Shown here one piece after another: positions 1-6,254 of a stretch of 8,087 bases of DNA; the first letter of the stretch is position 1; every line of letters begins with the position of its first letter. Position numbers and translations under genes: made by a program. The notes beneath the pieces are model-generated. The model did no database searches. It saw only the letters and a list, made by a program, of their open reading frames with translations, and had not been told where the DNA came from. Source of the DNA: Kiritimatiellia bacterium (GTDB lineage: Bacteria; Verrucomicrobiota; Kiritimatiellia; RFP12; UBA1067); contig JAFPDR010000014.1 of assembly GCA_017389885.1 (NCBI GenBank), positions 1 to 8,087 of the forward strand, written 5' to 3'.

Positions 1-594
1 CAGATCGCCGCCTGGACCTGGCTCAACGTGTACTGCCAGAAGGAGCTCGGCGTGACGCCCGCCCAGGGAGCGGTCTACTACACGATAGCGATCACGCTGT
101 TCATCGTCTGCCGCTGGGTCGCCACTTTCAGCATGAAGTACGTCAACCCCGCGGACATGATGGCGGTGTTCGCGGCGGCCGCGGTTGCGTGCTGCGCCGG
201 AGTCATGTACCTTCCGACGAAGATACTGTTCACGGTGGGCTCGCTCCCGTTCTCCGCAAACGTCCTCTGCCTTGTTGCGATGTCCGGCTTCATGTCGCTT
301 ATGTTCCCGACGATCTACGGCATGGCCCTCGGCGGACTCGACCAGCGGGCGGTCAAGCTCGGGGCCTCCGGACTCATCATGGCGATTCTCGGCGGGGCGA
401 TAATCACCCCGTGGATGGCGTCGATAATCGACAGCCCCGGCTTCTGGGCGAACCTCGTCCCGATGTTCGACTCCGCGGTCGACCCGAACCTCCACGCCTC
501 CTCGGCGTCGCTGCGCGCGTCGTTCGTCGTCCCCGCCATCTGCTTCGCCGTCGTATTCGCCTACGCGGTCGCATTCCGCCGCGCCAGGCGGTGA
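1..594 (+). CDS. fucP: FucP-like MFS sugar:H+ symporter, C-terminal part (5' end outside window)
   Basis: The reading frame is open from base 1 to the TGA at 592-594, giving 197 residues of a protein whose family is usually about 420-440 long, so roughly the C-terminal half is present. The GTG at 28 is an internal codon, not a start. At least five hydrophobic helices are visible, beginning around YYTIAITLFIVCRW and ending with AICFAVVFAYAVAF before a basic tail. The segments MFPTIYGMALGGL and GASGLIMAILGGAIITPWM match the conserved C-terminal motifs of the L-fucose permease branch of the major facilitator superfamily, which imports fucose or related sugars across the inner membrane with a proton. 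The exact sugar cannot be read from this half: glucose/galactose or N-acetylhexosamine permeases of the same branch are alternatives. The next gene starts 51 bases later behind its own probable promoter, so it is probably a separate transcription unit. Confidence 0.82.
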   Translation, partial: QIAAWTWLNVYCQKELGVTPAQGAVYYTIAITLFIVCRWVATFSMKYVNPADMMAVFAAAAVACCAGVMYLPTKILFTVGSLPFSANVLCLVAMSGFMSLMFPTIYGMALGGLDQRAVKLGASGLIMAILGGAIITPWMASIIDSPGFWANLVPMFDSAVDPNLHASSASLRASFVVPAICFAVVFAYAVAFRRARR

Positions 595-601
595 GTCCCG
601 A

Positions 602-615
602 TTTTTTGGTATAAT
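602..615 (+). promoter_or_regulatory. Probable promoter of the exbB operon (T6 run plus TATAAT)
   Basis: A perfect TATAAT (610-615) lies eight bases after the permease stop and is preceded by six T (602-607). No TTGACA-like -35 is seen at 16-18 bp spacing. Transcription from it would start near 622, leaving a leader of about 24 bases with two purine-rich ribosome sites (AAAGGG at 630-635 and AAAAGG at 636-641) before the ATG at 646. The T run could also be the 3' part of a weak terminator for the permease: CCGCC 576-580 pairs with GGCGG 587-591, but ten bases separate that stem from the Ts. Confidence 0.55.
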
Positions 616-645
616 ATCCAGACAAGCTGAAAGGGAAAAGGCAAG

Positions 646-1155
646 ATGAACGACATTACTTTCGAACAGGCATGGAACTATGGCGGACCCCTCATGTGGG
701 TCCTGGCGTTCTTCTCGGTGTGGGAGCTCGCGCTCATGCTCTATCTCCTGTATTCGCACAGGTCCGGGCTCGTGGTCCCGGATGCGGTGTCTCGCATCTG
801 CGCCTCGAACGACCCCGAGGCAGAGGGCGGACGCATCGCTGACCGCCTTATGTCACAGGCCGAGTGGCTCGCCGACATCGCGGCGATCGCGCCGCTCGTC
901 GGCCTCCTCGGCACGGTGCTCGGCATGTTCCAGGCCTTCGGCGGCATCGCCTCCGACGTGTCCGCCGGCGCAAAGCCGATGGTGCTCGCGCAGGGCGTCT
1001 CGCAGGCCATCGTCACGACGATCTTCGGCCTCGCGGTCGCGATCCCCGCGCTCATCGCCTACGCGTTCTTCCGCCGCCGCGCGCAGCGGCGCATCGACGA
1101 GGTGCAGGAGAAGGCGACGGAGGAGCTGCTGAAGCTGGCGCAGACGCAAGGATAG
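646..1155 (+). CDS. exbB: MotA/TolQ/ExbB-family proton channel subunit
   Basis: This 169-residue inner-membrane protein would be the pentameric part of an ExbB/ExbD or TolQ/TolR proton-driven motor. Helix 1 is about residues 14-36. The family signature APLVGLLGTVLGMFQAFGG starts helix 2 at residue 82, and helix 3 (about 118-143) carries the second signature, TTIFGLAVAIPALIAY. T90 and T125 sit where E. coli ExbB has T148 and T181. At the position of the widely conserved ExbB E176 there is a glutamine, Q120, in GVSQAIVTT. The protein is shorter than typical ExbB (about 220-245): the N-terminal extension is missing and the cytoplasmic loop (about 38-75) is small. The C-terminus is charged and helical. 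The ATG at 646 is preferred because of the purine-rich site at 636-641 and because helix 1 follows directly. The neighbouring exbD confirms the complex. TolQ is the alternative name; sequence alone does not decide. Confidence 0.93.
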   Translation: MNDITFEQAWNYGGPLMWVLAFFSVWELALMLYLLYSHRSGLVVPDAVSRICASNDPEAEGGRIADRLMSQAEWLADIAAIAPLVGLLGTVLGMFQAFGGIASDVSAGAKPMVLAQGVSQAIVTTIFGLAVAIPALIAYAFFRRRAQRRIDEVQEKATEELLKLAQTQG

Positions 1156-1158
1156 GAC

Positions 1159-1226
1159 GTTGAAGGCTGAAGGTCTAAACGTTGAAGGTTGTTGAAGGCT
1201 GGCGGTTGCAAGTCCACGGCCGCATA
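1159..1226 (+). repeat. Degenerate 7-bp (TTGAAGG-type) tandem repeat array between exbB and exbD
   Basis: The gap reads in heptads: TTGAAGG 1160, CTGAAGG 1167, TCTAAAC 1174, then after one base TTGAAGG 1182, after three bases TTGAAGG 1192, CTGGCGG 1199, TTGCAAG 1206 and TCCACGG 1213. The 11-mer GTTGAAGGCTG occurs exactly twice, at 1159-1169 and 1191-1201. It is non-coding, AT-richer than the flanking genes, and ends directly at the exbD ribosome site. It resembles the short heptameric tandem repeats known from several bacterial groups. Its function, if any, is unknown. Confidence 0.75.
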
Positions 1227-1232
1227 AGGAGG
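1226..1232 (+). promoter_or_regulatory. Strong Shine-Dalgarno site of exbD
   Basis: AAGGAGG lies seven bases before the ATG at 1240. This near-perfect anti-16S match is the strongest in the window. It fixes the exbD start and suggests that exbD is loaded independently of exbB rather than by coupling across the repeat-filled gap. Confidence 0.85.
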
Positions 1233-1239
1233 AGATCTG

Positions 1240-1671
1240 ATGAGATTTAGCCAGAGGAACCGTTCGAAGGCGCCGGCGCTCGCGCTCACGTCGATGCTCG
1301 ACGTGATATTCCTGCTGCTCTGCTTCTTCGTGACGGTGAGCGTCTTCTCCCAGTGGGAGAGCGAGATATCGATCAAGCTCCCGAACGCGAAGACCGCCGA
1401 GGCCCCGGAGAGGCTTCCGGGCGAGATCATCGTCAACCTCGCAAAGGACGGCGCGATATCCGTCAACTCGGTCGCTCTCTCTCTCGAGGAGCTCGGCGCG
1501 AGGCTCGCCAAGGTCGCGAAGTTCTACCCCGGCCAGCCCGTGATAATCCGCGCCGACAAGGAGGTGCGCTACGAGACGCTCGTGAAGCTCATCGACACCT
1601 GCCGCGCGTCCGACATCTGGAACTTCTCGCTCGCCACCGAAGGCGGCGAAGGGGAGGGCGCTGGGAAATGA
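1240..1671 (+). CDS. exbD: ExbD/TolR-family biopolymer transport subunit
   Basis: This 143-residue protein has the ExbD/TolR layout: a short basic cytoplasmic tail (1-16), one transmembrane helix (about 19-38) and a periplasmic domain of about 100 residues. The helix begins TSMLDVIFLLLCFFV, and D21 is the membrane aspartate that carries protons in this family (E. coli ExbD D25, TolR D23). The periplasmic part shows the expected strand-helix pattern, with IKLPNA, EIIVNLAKDGAISVN, QPVIIRADKEVRYETLVKLIDTCR and a final strand near IWNFSLATE. It would dimerise inside the ExbB pentamer and pass proton-motive force to a periplasmic partner. The stop codon overlaps the start of the TPR gene in ATGA (1668-1671), so the two are translationally coupled. 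The glycine/glutamate-rich C-terminus is encoded by the same bases that form the next gene's ribosome site. Confidence 0.94.
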   Translation: MRFSQRNRSKAPALALTSMLDVIFLLLCFFVTVSVFSQWESEISIKLPNAKTAEAPERLPGEIIVNLAKDGAISVNSVALSLEELGARLAKVAKFYPGQPVIIRADKEVRYETLVKLIDTCRASDIWNFSLATEGGEGEGAGK

Positions 1672-3578
1672 CGGCGCTCGCGCTTCTCGTGGCGGCCGTG
1701 ACCGTCCTGCCGGCAGACCGCCTCGCGATGGCCGACAGGCTCTTCAACCGCGGCGAATACGCCGCGGCCCGCGCCGAGTACGCCGCGCTCTCCGGCGAGA
1801 AGTCGCTCTCCGCCGAGGAGGTGCTGTACCGCCTCGCGGAATGCGACCGCGCGCTCGGACGCTCCGCGGACGCGCGCCGCGCGTACGGAGAGCTCCTCGA
1901 GAAGTATCCGACCTCGAAGCGGGCCGACCGCGCGCGCCTCATGCGCGCCCTCGCCGGGAACGACCAGGAGCGCAGCGCCGAGCTGCGCGTCCTCGACTCT
2001 GACCGCGTCGCGAACGAAGTGCGCGCCGCCGCGCTCTACTACCTCGGCTCGGCCTCCAACGACCCCGAGACGCTCGCGAGGTCCGTCAGGCTCGACCCCA
2101 AGGGCAAGTACGCCTCCTACGCCGAGTTCCACCGCGCCTCCATACTCGTGAAGTCCGCCGACTCCGCGGAGCGCCGCAAGGCCGTGGAGCTCCTCCTCGG
2201 CCTCGCCTTCGGCAAGGAGTCGCAGTTCTCCGAGGAGGCGCTCTACCTCGCCGCCGTGCAGAGCTACAACGAGAAGAAGTACGGCGAGGCCGCAAGCATC
2301 TTCACGCGCTACATGAAGCGCTACCCCGAGGGCAAGCACGCCGCGAGCGTGCGGACCATGACGGCGTGGAGCAACTACCTCAACGGAAAGTTCGCCGACG
2401 CGGCCGCGCTGTGCGGCGACGGCGCGACGGACGACTTCGCGTACCTGCGCGGGGCGTGCGCGTACGCGACCGGCGACAACGAGACCGCGAAGAGGCTCCT
2501 CAAGGACTACCTCGAACGCTTCCCGCAGGGCAAGTACCGCGCCAACGCGGAGCTTCCGCTCGCGCGCATGGGCTTCGACACCGCCTCGTCCGGCGGCAAC
2601 GCCTCCGGCGTGATCGAGAACGCAAAGCGCGCCTATGCGCTCTCCGGCCTGCCCGGCGACTCCCTCAGGCTCGCGTGGGCCTACGAGTCGTGCGGAAAAA
2701 CCGCCGAGGCCGAGGCGCAGTACGTCGAGACGGCGCAGAAGTTCCCCAACACCGACGAGGCCGCGGAGGCGCTCTACCGCAAGGCGATGGCCGACGCGCG
2801 CGCCAAGAAGTGGTCGGCGTGCGACCTCGCGCTCTCCGAGGCGCTCGCCTCCGGGAAGAACCCCAAGCGCAGGCCCCAGTCCCTCTACTGGCGCGGCGTC
2901 TCGGCGATCCAGCTCGGACACGCCGCGGAGGGCGCGCGCTTCCTGAAGGAGGCGCTCTCTCTCGGGCTCTCCCTCGACGAGCAGCGCGAGGCGAGGCTCC
3001 TCGTCGCGGACGTCGCGCTTTCCGAGGGACGCGCCGACGAAGCGAAGGCGGACTACGCCAAGCTCGTCGCGGAGGGCGCGTGCGAGCGCATGACGGCGTC
3101 CAAGATCTACGCCGTCGGAAAGCTCCTCGGCGGAGACGGCGCGAAGACGTGCGCCGATGCGCTCGTCGCGAAGTCCGACTCCGCCGAATGGCGCCAGGCC
3201 GGATACGCCATGCTCGGCTCCCTCGCCGAGAAGGCGGGCAACTTCTCCCTCGCCATCGAGTCCTACAGGAAGGCGATGGACGAGAAGGCGTGCGTCGCGG
3301 ATCTCGCGAAGGCGTCGCTCGCGCTCGGCAAGCTCGAGCTCCAGGCCGGCGAGCACGAGCGCGCCGACAAGTCGCTTAGGCGCGCCGTCGAGCTGAACGC
3401 GGAGTCCCCGCGCGCCCGCGCAGAGGCATACGTCGCGCTCGCGAAGAACGCCGCCGCGTCCGGCGACGCGGCGGGCGCGCGCAGGTACGCGACCGTCGTC
3501 ACCTCGCTCTTCGCCGACAAGGAGCTATGCGCCGAGGCGGAGAAGATCCTCGCCGCCAACCCGGAGGCCGCAAAATGA
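1668..3578 (+). CDS. Exported tetratricopeptide-repeat protein (CpoB/BatC-like role inferred)
   Basis: This 636-residue protein starts at the ATG overlapping the exbD stop, with GGGGAGGG (1651-1658) nine bases upstream. Residues 1-20 are a short hydrophobic segment (ALALLVAAVTVLPA) consistent with a signal peptide with little positive charge. The rest is almost entirely alpha-helical repeats from about residue 22 to the end. I estimate ten or more TPR-type helix pairs. At least four carry the tol-pal/YbgF-like signature of an aromatic followed by proline at the end of helix B: KYPTS at 79, RYPEG at 218, RFPQG at 284 and KFPNT at 358. The last 100 residues are the most regular (NFSLAIESYRKAM, HERADKSLRRAVELN). 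TPR proteins of this type scaffold protein complexes. In the Tol system CpoB/YbgF contacts TolA, and in Bat operons BatC accompanies vWA proteins. The position between exbD and the vWA gene suggests it binds the motor or the vWA protein in the periplasm. No enzymatic domain is seen. Confidence 0.88.
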   Translation: MTALALLVAAVTVLPADRLAMADRLFNRGEYAAARAEYAALSGEKSLSAEEVLYRLAECDRALGRSADARRAYGELLEKYPTSKRADRARLMRALAGNDQERSAELRVLDSDRVANEVRAAALYYLGSASNDPETLARSVRLDPKGKYASYAEFHRASILVKSADSAERRKAVELLLGLAFGKESQFSEEALYLAAVQSYNEKKYGEAASIFTRYMKRYPEGKHAASVRTMTAWSNYLNGKFADAAALCGDGATDDFAYLRGACAYATGDNETAKRLLKDYLERFPQGKYRANAELPLARMGFDTASSGGNASGVIENAKRAYALSGLPGDSLRLAWAYESCGKTAEAEAQYVETAQKFPNTDEAAEALYRKAMADARAKKWSACDLALSEALASGKNPKRRPQSLYWRGVSAIQLGHAAEGARFLKEALSLGLSLDEQREARLLVADVALSEGRADEAKADYAKLVAEGACERMTASKIYAVGKLLGGDGAKTCADALVAKSDSAEWRQAGYAMLGSLAEKAGNFSLAIESYRKAMDEKACVADLAKASLALGKLELQAGEHERADKSLRRAVELNAESPRARAEAYVALAKNAAASGDAAGARRYATVVTSLFADKELCAEAEKILAANPEAAK

Positions 3579-5212
3579 CGAAGGAGCGCGGACAGGACCT
3601 GGTTTTCGTCACGATCGTCATCTCGGTCGCGATCCACGTCGGGCTCATGTTCTTCGCCCGCACGAAGGTCATGACGCACGTGGACCGCTCGGCCCTGCGC
3701 GAGCGCCACCGCGAGGCGATGCGCGTCGAGGACTACCGTCCGATCGACGACCCAGTCGCCATCGAGCGCATCAAGGACATCATGTCCGCGCGCGAGGCGC
3801 CGGAGGCAGAGGCGACGGACGCACCGGCGCCGGTCACCGAACAGCTCCCCGACAGCGCGCGCAAGCACTGGGACGGAGACGTTCCAGCCCCGGAGGCGCC
3901 TGAGTCGGACGCGGTGCCGGTCGCGCCTGACGAGTTCGACGTCAAGCCGATCCGGCTCGACGAGGGCTTCGCGCCCGATCCTATCCCGACCGTCGAGTAC
4001 ACTCCGCCCGAGAGCCGCGCGCTCACCGCGCCCGAGATCGCCGCCGCCTCGTCCTTCGCGATGCCCGTCGCCTTCGGCGCGCCCGCGCCGGTAGTCGAGG
4101 CGCCGGCCTTCCCCGCCGCGCCCGCGGAGAAGATAAGCATCGCGGCGGAGGGTCCGGAGCAGAAGGAGGAGATCAAGGCCGCCGTTCCCGAGTTCGTCCC
4201 GGACCAGGAGGTCTACGATAAGGTGGACGAGAAGATCGTCGAGAAGGAGAAGGAGGCGGTGCGCGAGCTGATGGACGTAGAGGACGCGGCGCCGCTCGAG
4301 AAGTTCGTGAACCTCTCCGCCCAGCGCGCGGAGGACGCGCAGTGGACCTACTTCAAGCTGCATGTCTCGCCGCGCGCCGACCTCCAGGTCGTTCCCAAGG
4401 ACGTCGTGATACTCATCGACGCGTCGGGCTCGATCGGATCCGAGCGCCTCGTGAGCTGCCGCGTCGCCGCGAAGGGGATCCTGAGGAGCGCGCTCAACTC
4501 CGGCGACCGCTTCAACCTCGTCGCCTTCCGCAACGACTTCACCTACGCCTTCCGCCGCTGGCAGGAGTGCAGCCAGACCTCCTTCGCCGCCGCGGACAAG
4601 TGGCTCGCGAACCTCGCGGCGCACGGACGCACCGACGTCTTCGGCACGATACGCTCCGTCCTCACCCTCCCGCGCGACCCGAAGCGTCCGCTCATCGCCC
4701 TCGTGGTGACCGACGGCGACGCGAACGCGGGCGTAAGCGACACGGCGCAGATCCTCTCGAAGTTCACCGACCTCAACGACGGACTCGTCTCGGTGTACAT
4801 GTACGGCGTCAAGGAGAGCGCGAACCGCGAGCTCATCGACGTCCTGACGCACGGCAACCGCGGCGAGAGCTTCATCTACGGCGGCGTCCGCTGGAAGGCC
4901 GGCTCTGGGATAGAGTCCCTCTCCGAGCGATTCCGCGATCCGGTGCTTACCGACCTCCGCGTCATATTCGCCGCGACCTCGCGGGCCGAGGCGTATCCGA
5001 GGCTGCTGCGCAACCTCTACCGCGGCGACACCGTGACGATCACGGGACGCGTCCCGAAGGGCAGCGAGGAGGTCGCGTTCTCCCTCAAGGGCCTCAACGG
5101 AACGAACACCTACGAGGCGTTCTTCAAGGTCCCGATCGGAAAGGTCGCCGCGAACCAGGGCATCGTCGCCGAATGGTCCGAGGAGGCGGCGATCGACGCC
5201 AAGCTGAGATGA
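3575..5212 (+). CDS. TonB-like membrane anchor fused to von Willebrand factor A domain
   Basis: This is a 545-residue protein. The ATG overlaps the TPR stop (ATGA) and has GGAGG (3563-3567) seven bases upstream. Residues 9-28 form one signal-anchor helix. Within it S17 and H21, in the string ISVAIH, reproduce the TonB S16-x3-H20 arrangement (LSVCIH in E. coli) that couples to ExbB/ExbD. Residues about 45-205 are low-complexity Pro/Ala/Glu/Asp, resembling the TonB periplasmic spacer. Residues 212-236 are a highly charged helix. The vWA domain spans about 265-455, with a complete MIDAS: DASGS at 282-286, T353 in GRTD, and D380 in TDGD. The last 90 residues (PVLTDLRVIF, a YPRLLRNLYRGD segment, VTITGR, final IVAEWS) resemble the region after vWA in VIT/inter-alpha-trypsin-like proteins, but no VIT domain precedes it. 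The MIDAS predicts metal-dependent ligand binding in the periplasm. A Bat-type vWA protein is the alternative family, but those lack this anchor and usually sit with MoxR. Confidence 0.88.
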   Translation: MTKERGQDLVFVTIVISVAIHVGLMFFARTKVMTHVDRSALRERHREAMRVEDYRPIDDPVAIERIKDIMSAREAPEAEATDAPAPVTEQLPDSARKHWDGDVPAPEAPESDAVPVAPDEFDVKPIRLDEGFAPDPIPTVEYTPPESRALTAPEIAAASSFAMPVAFGAPAPVVEAPAFPAAPAEKISIAAEGPEQKEEIKAAVPEFVPDQEVYDKVDEKIVEKEKEAVRELMDVEDAAPLEKFVNLSAQRAEDAQWTYFKLHVSPRADLQVVPKDVVILIDASGSIGSERLVSCRVAAKGILRSALNSGDRFNLVAFRNDFTYAFRRWQECSQTSFAAADKWLANLAAHGRTDVFGTIRSVLTLPRDPKRPLIALVVTDGDANAGVSDTAQILSKFTDLNDGLVSVYMYGVKESANRELIDVLTHGNRGESFIYGGVRWKAGSGIESLSERFRDPVLTDLRVIFAATSRAEAYPRLLRNLYRGDTVTITGRVPKGSEEVAFSLKGLNGTNTYEAFFKVPIGKVAANQGIVAEWSEEAAIDAKLR

Positions 5213-6201
5213 GCGCGCAGGCTCCCGAGATCAGCGTCGTCATTCCGTGCTGGAACGTATCCCCGTGGCTGGCGCGCTGCCTCGATTCCGTGTTCGCCGC
5301 GCTGCCCGAAGGCGCCGAGGCGATTGCCGTCGACGACGGGTCGACGGACGACACGCTGGCGATTCTAAGGAAACGCGCGGAGTCCGAGCCGCGCCTCCGC
5401 GTCGTCCCTCTCGCGCACCGCGGCGTATCCGCCGCGCGCAACGCAGCGCTCGACCTCGCGCGCGGAAGGCTCCTCTTCTTCGTCGACCCTGACGACTTGG
5501 TCGCGCCGGACTACTTCTCCGCGATGTCCGCGGCGCTCGACAGGGACCGTGCGGACATCTGCGTCTGCGCTTTCTCGGGTTCGCGGCTCAAGGGCGACTA
5601 TCGGTTCGGGTCCGGCGAGGCCATACGCGCGGGCTATCTGCCGCGCGTCTTCGGGTATTCATTTGACGATGTGCGCGCGTGGTATGCGGGGAAGCCTCTT
5701 TTCGCCGACCGCGAGATGGCGAGCGCATGCCGCATGGCCTTTCGCCGCGCGGTTCTCGACGGCATCCGCTTCGACGAGACGATAGAGCTCTACGAGGACG
5801 CGATGTTCGTGTCGGAGGCGCTTCTCCGCGCGAAGTCGATGACGTGCGTCGACCGCGGGCTGTACACAGTCACCGACCGCGAGAGCGGCGCGATGAGGTC
5901 CGTGCCGCGCGACGGCGCGCGGCTCTGCCGCAACAAGCTGCGCCTCCTCGCGAAGCGCCGCGAGCTCGACGAGAGGGAGGGGGGATCGCTCGGTCCGCTC
6001 TTCGAGGCGACCTGCGTCCTCTCGGCGCTCGAGATGCTCGCTGCGACCGTGCGCGGGAGGCTTCCGCGCCGGGACGGCTTCCGCTTCCTGCGCGAATACC
6101 TCTCCGATCCCTTCGCCCGCAGCGCGCTCCGCCGCTTCCCCCTCTCCCTCCGACGTCCCGCCGTCGCCGCGTCCGTGCTCGCGCTGCGCCTCTTCGCATA
6201 G
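5209..6201 (+). CDS. Family 2 glycosyltransferase (GT-A fold)
   Basis: This 330-residue cytoplasmic enzyme transfers a sugar from a nucleotide-sugar donor. The N-terminal GT-A domain is clear: EISVVIPCWNVSPWLARCLDS at the start, DDGSTDDT at 42-49 for nucleotide binding, GVSAARNAALDLARG, then the metal-binding DxD as DPDD at 93-96. YEDAMF carries E196-D197, the usual position of the catalytic base in EpsH/WcaA-like enzymes. The C-terminal third (about 220-330) is Arg/Leu-rich and predicted helical, ending in a basic amphipathic stretch that could rest on the membrane. The ATG overlaps the vWA stop in ATGA. No ribosome site lies within 15 bases (the nearest GGAGG is about 25 bases upstream), so translation probably depends on reinitiation. 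Donor and acceptor cannot be read. Being last in the chain, it may glycosylate an envelope component linked to the ExbBD complex, or may only share its transcript. Confidence 0.9.
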   Translation: MSAQAPEISVVIPCWNVSPWLARCLDSVFAALPEGAEAIAVDDGSTDDTLAILRKRAESEPRLRVVPLAHRGVSAARNAALDLARGRLLFFVDPDDLVAPDYFSAMSAALDRDRADICVCAFSGSRLKGDYRFGSGEAIRAGYLPRVFGYSFDDVRAWYAGKPLFADREMASACRMAFRRAVLDGIRFDETIELYEDAMFVSEALLRAKSMTCVDRGLYTVTDRESGAMRSVPRDGARLCRNKLRLLAKRRELDEREGGSLGPLFEATCVLSALEMLAATVRGRLPRRDGFRFLREYLSDPFARSALRRFPLSLRRPAVAASVLALRLFA

Positions 6202-6202
6202 A

Positions 6203-6219
6203 TTTTTTACATGTATAAT
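6203..6219 (+). promoter_or_regulatory. Candidate promoter P1 of the regulator gene (T6 run plus TATAAT)
   Basis: A T6 run (6203-6208) and a perfect TATAAT (6214-6219) follow the glycosyltransferase stop directly, repeating the GATTTTTT-then-TATAAT arrangement seen before exbB. No good -35 is found at normal spacing. Start would be near 6226, upstream of the GGAAGGGGG ribosome-site-like run (6233-6241). The ATG at 6211 lies within this element and is therefore an unlikely start codon. Confidence 0.45.
6205..6218. promoter_or_regulatory. Imperfect palindrome over P1, candidate autoregulatory operator
   Basis: TTTTACATGTATAA is symmetric at six of seven pairs around a perfect TACATGTA core (6208-6215), and it overlaps the -10 box. 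AraR-type GntR-LacI regulators bind T/A-flanked palindromes of similar size (the B. subtilis AraR core is TTGTACGTACAA) and commonly repress themselves. The seven bases ACATGTA recur at 7902-7908, just before the -35 of the oxidoreductase gene. A perfect GTACATGTAC also occurs inside the vWA coding region (4795-4804), so chance is possible. Confidence 0.3.
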
Positions 6220-6225
6220 TCCCTA

Positions 6226-6254
6226 TTGACTCGGAAGGGGGAAAATGGTAATCT
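6226..6254 (+). promoter_or_regulatory. Candidate promoter P2 of the regulator gene (TTGACT-17-TAATCT)
   Basis: TTGACT (6226-6231) and TAATCT (6249-6254) are separated by 17 bases, the sigma70 optimum, with TGG just before the -10 as in the other promoters here. The predicted start falls at about 6261-6262, on the GTG proposed as the regulator start codon, which would make a leaderless transcript. P1 and P2 may both work, or only one may be real. Confidence 0.4.

Noticed and set aside
1569..3356. 595-codon open frame on the minus strand opposite the TPR gene
   Set aside because: High-GC third positions suppress stops on the opposite strand. Its translation is low-complexity Arg/Leu/Gly/Glu without any domain, while the + frame has a signal peptide, TPR motifs and coupled starts.
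2366..3379. 337-codon frame on the + strand inside the TPR gene
   Set aside because: It is extremely Arg-rich, as expected from a frame-shifted reading of GC-rich codons, and has no motif.
3527..3574. Earlier ATG giving the vWA protein 16 more residues
   Set aside because: It would place a basic extension before the TonB-like anchor and lose the well-spaced GGAGG and ATGA overlap used by ATG 3575.
3700..4200. Pro/Ala-rich stretch of the vWA gene as a frameshift or pseudogene
   Set aside because: The frame is uninterrupted, codon use matches the flanks, and the composition is that of a periplasmic spacer as in TonB.
4795..4804. Perfect palindrome GTACATGTAC as an operator
   Set aside because: It lies within the vWA domain coding Val-Tyr-Met-Tyr, far from any promoter, and is explained by codon content.
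3263..4852. 529-codon open frame on the minus strand opposite the vWA gene
   Set aside because: Same GC artefact: Arg/Asp/Val-rich translation with no family resemblance, opposite a gene with intact MIDAS residues.
4342..5208. Upstream in-frame extension of the glycosyltransferase into the vWA gene
   Set aside because: The residues before the ATG at 5209 are Arg-rich nonsense. The GT-A domain begins at EISVVIP and the ATGA overlap fits the other junctions.
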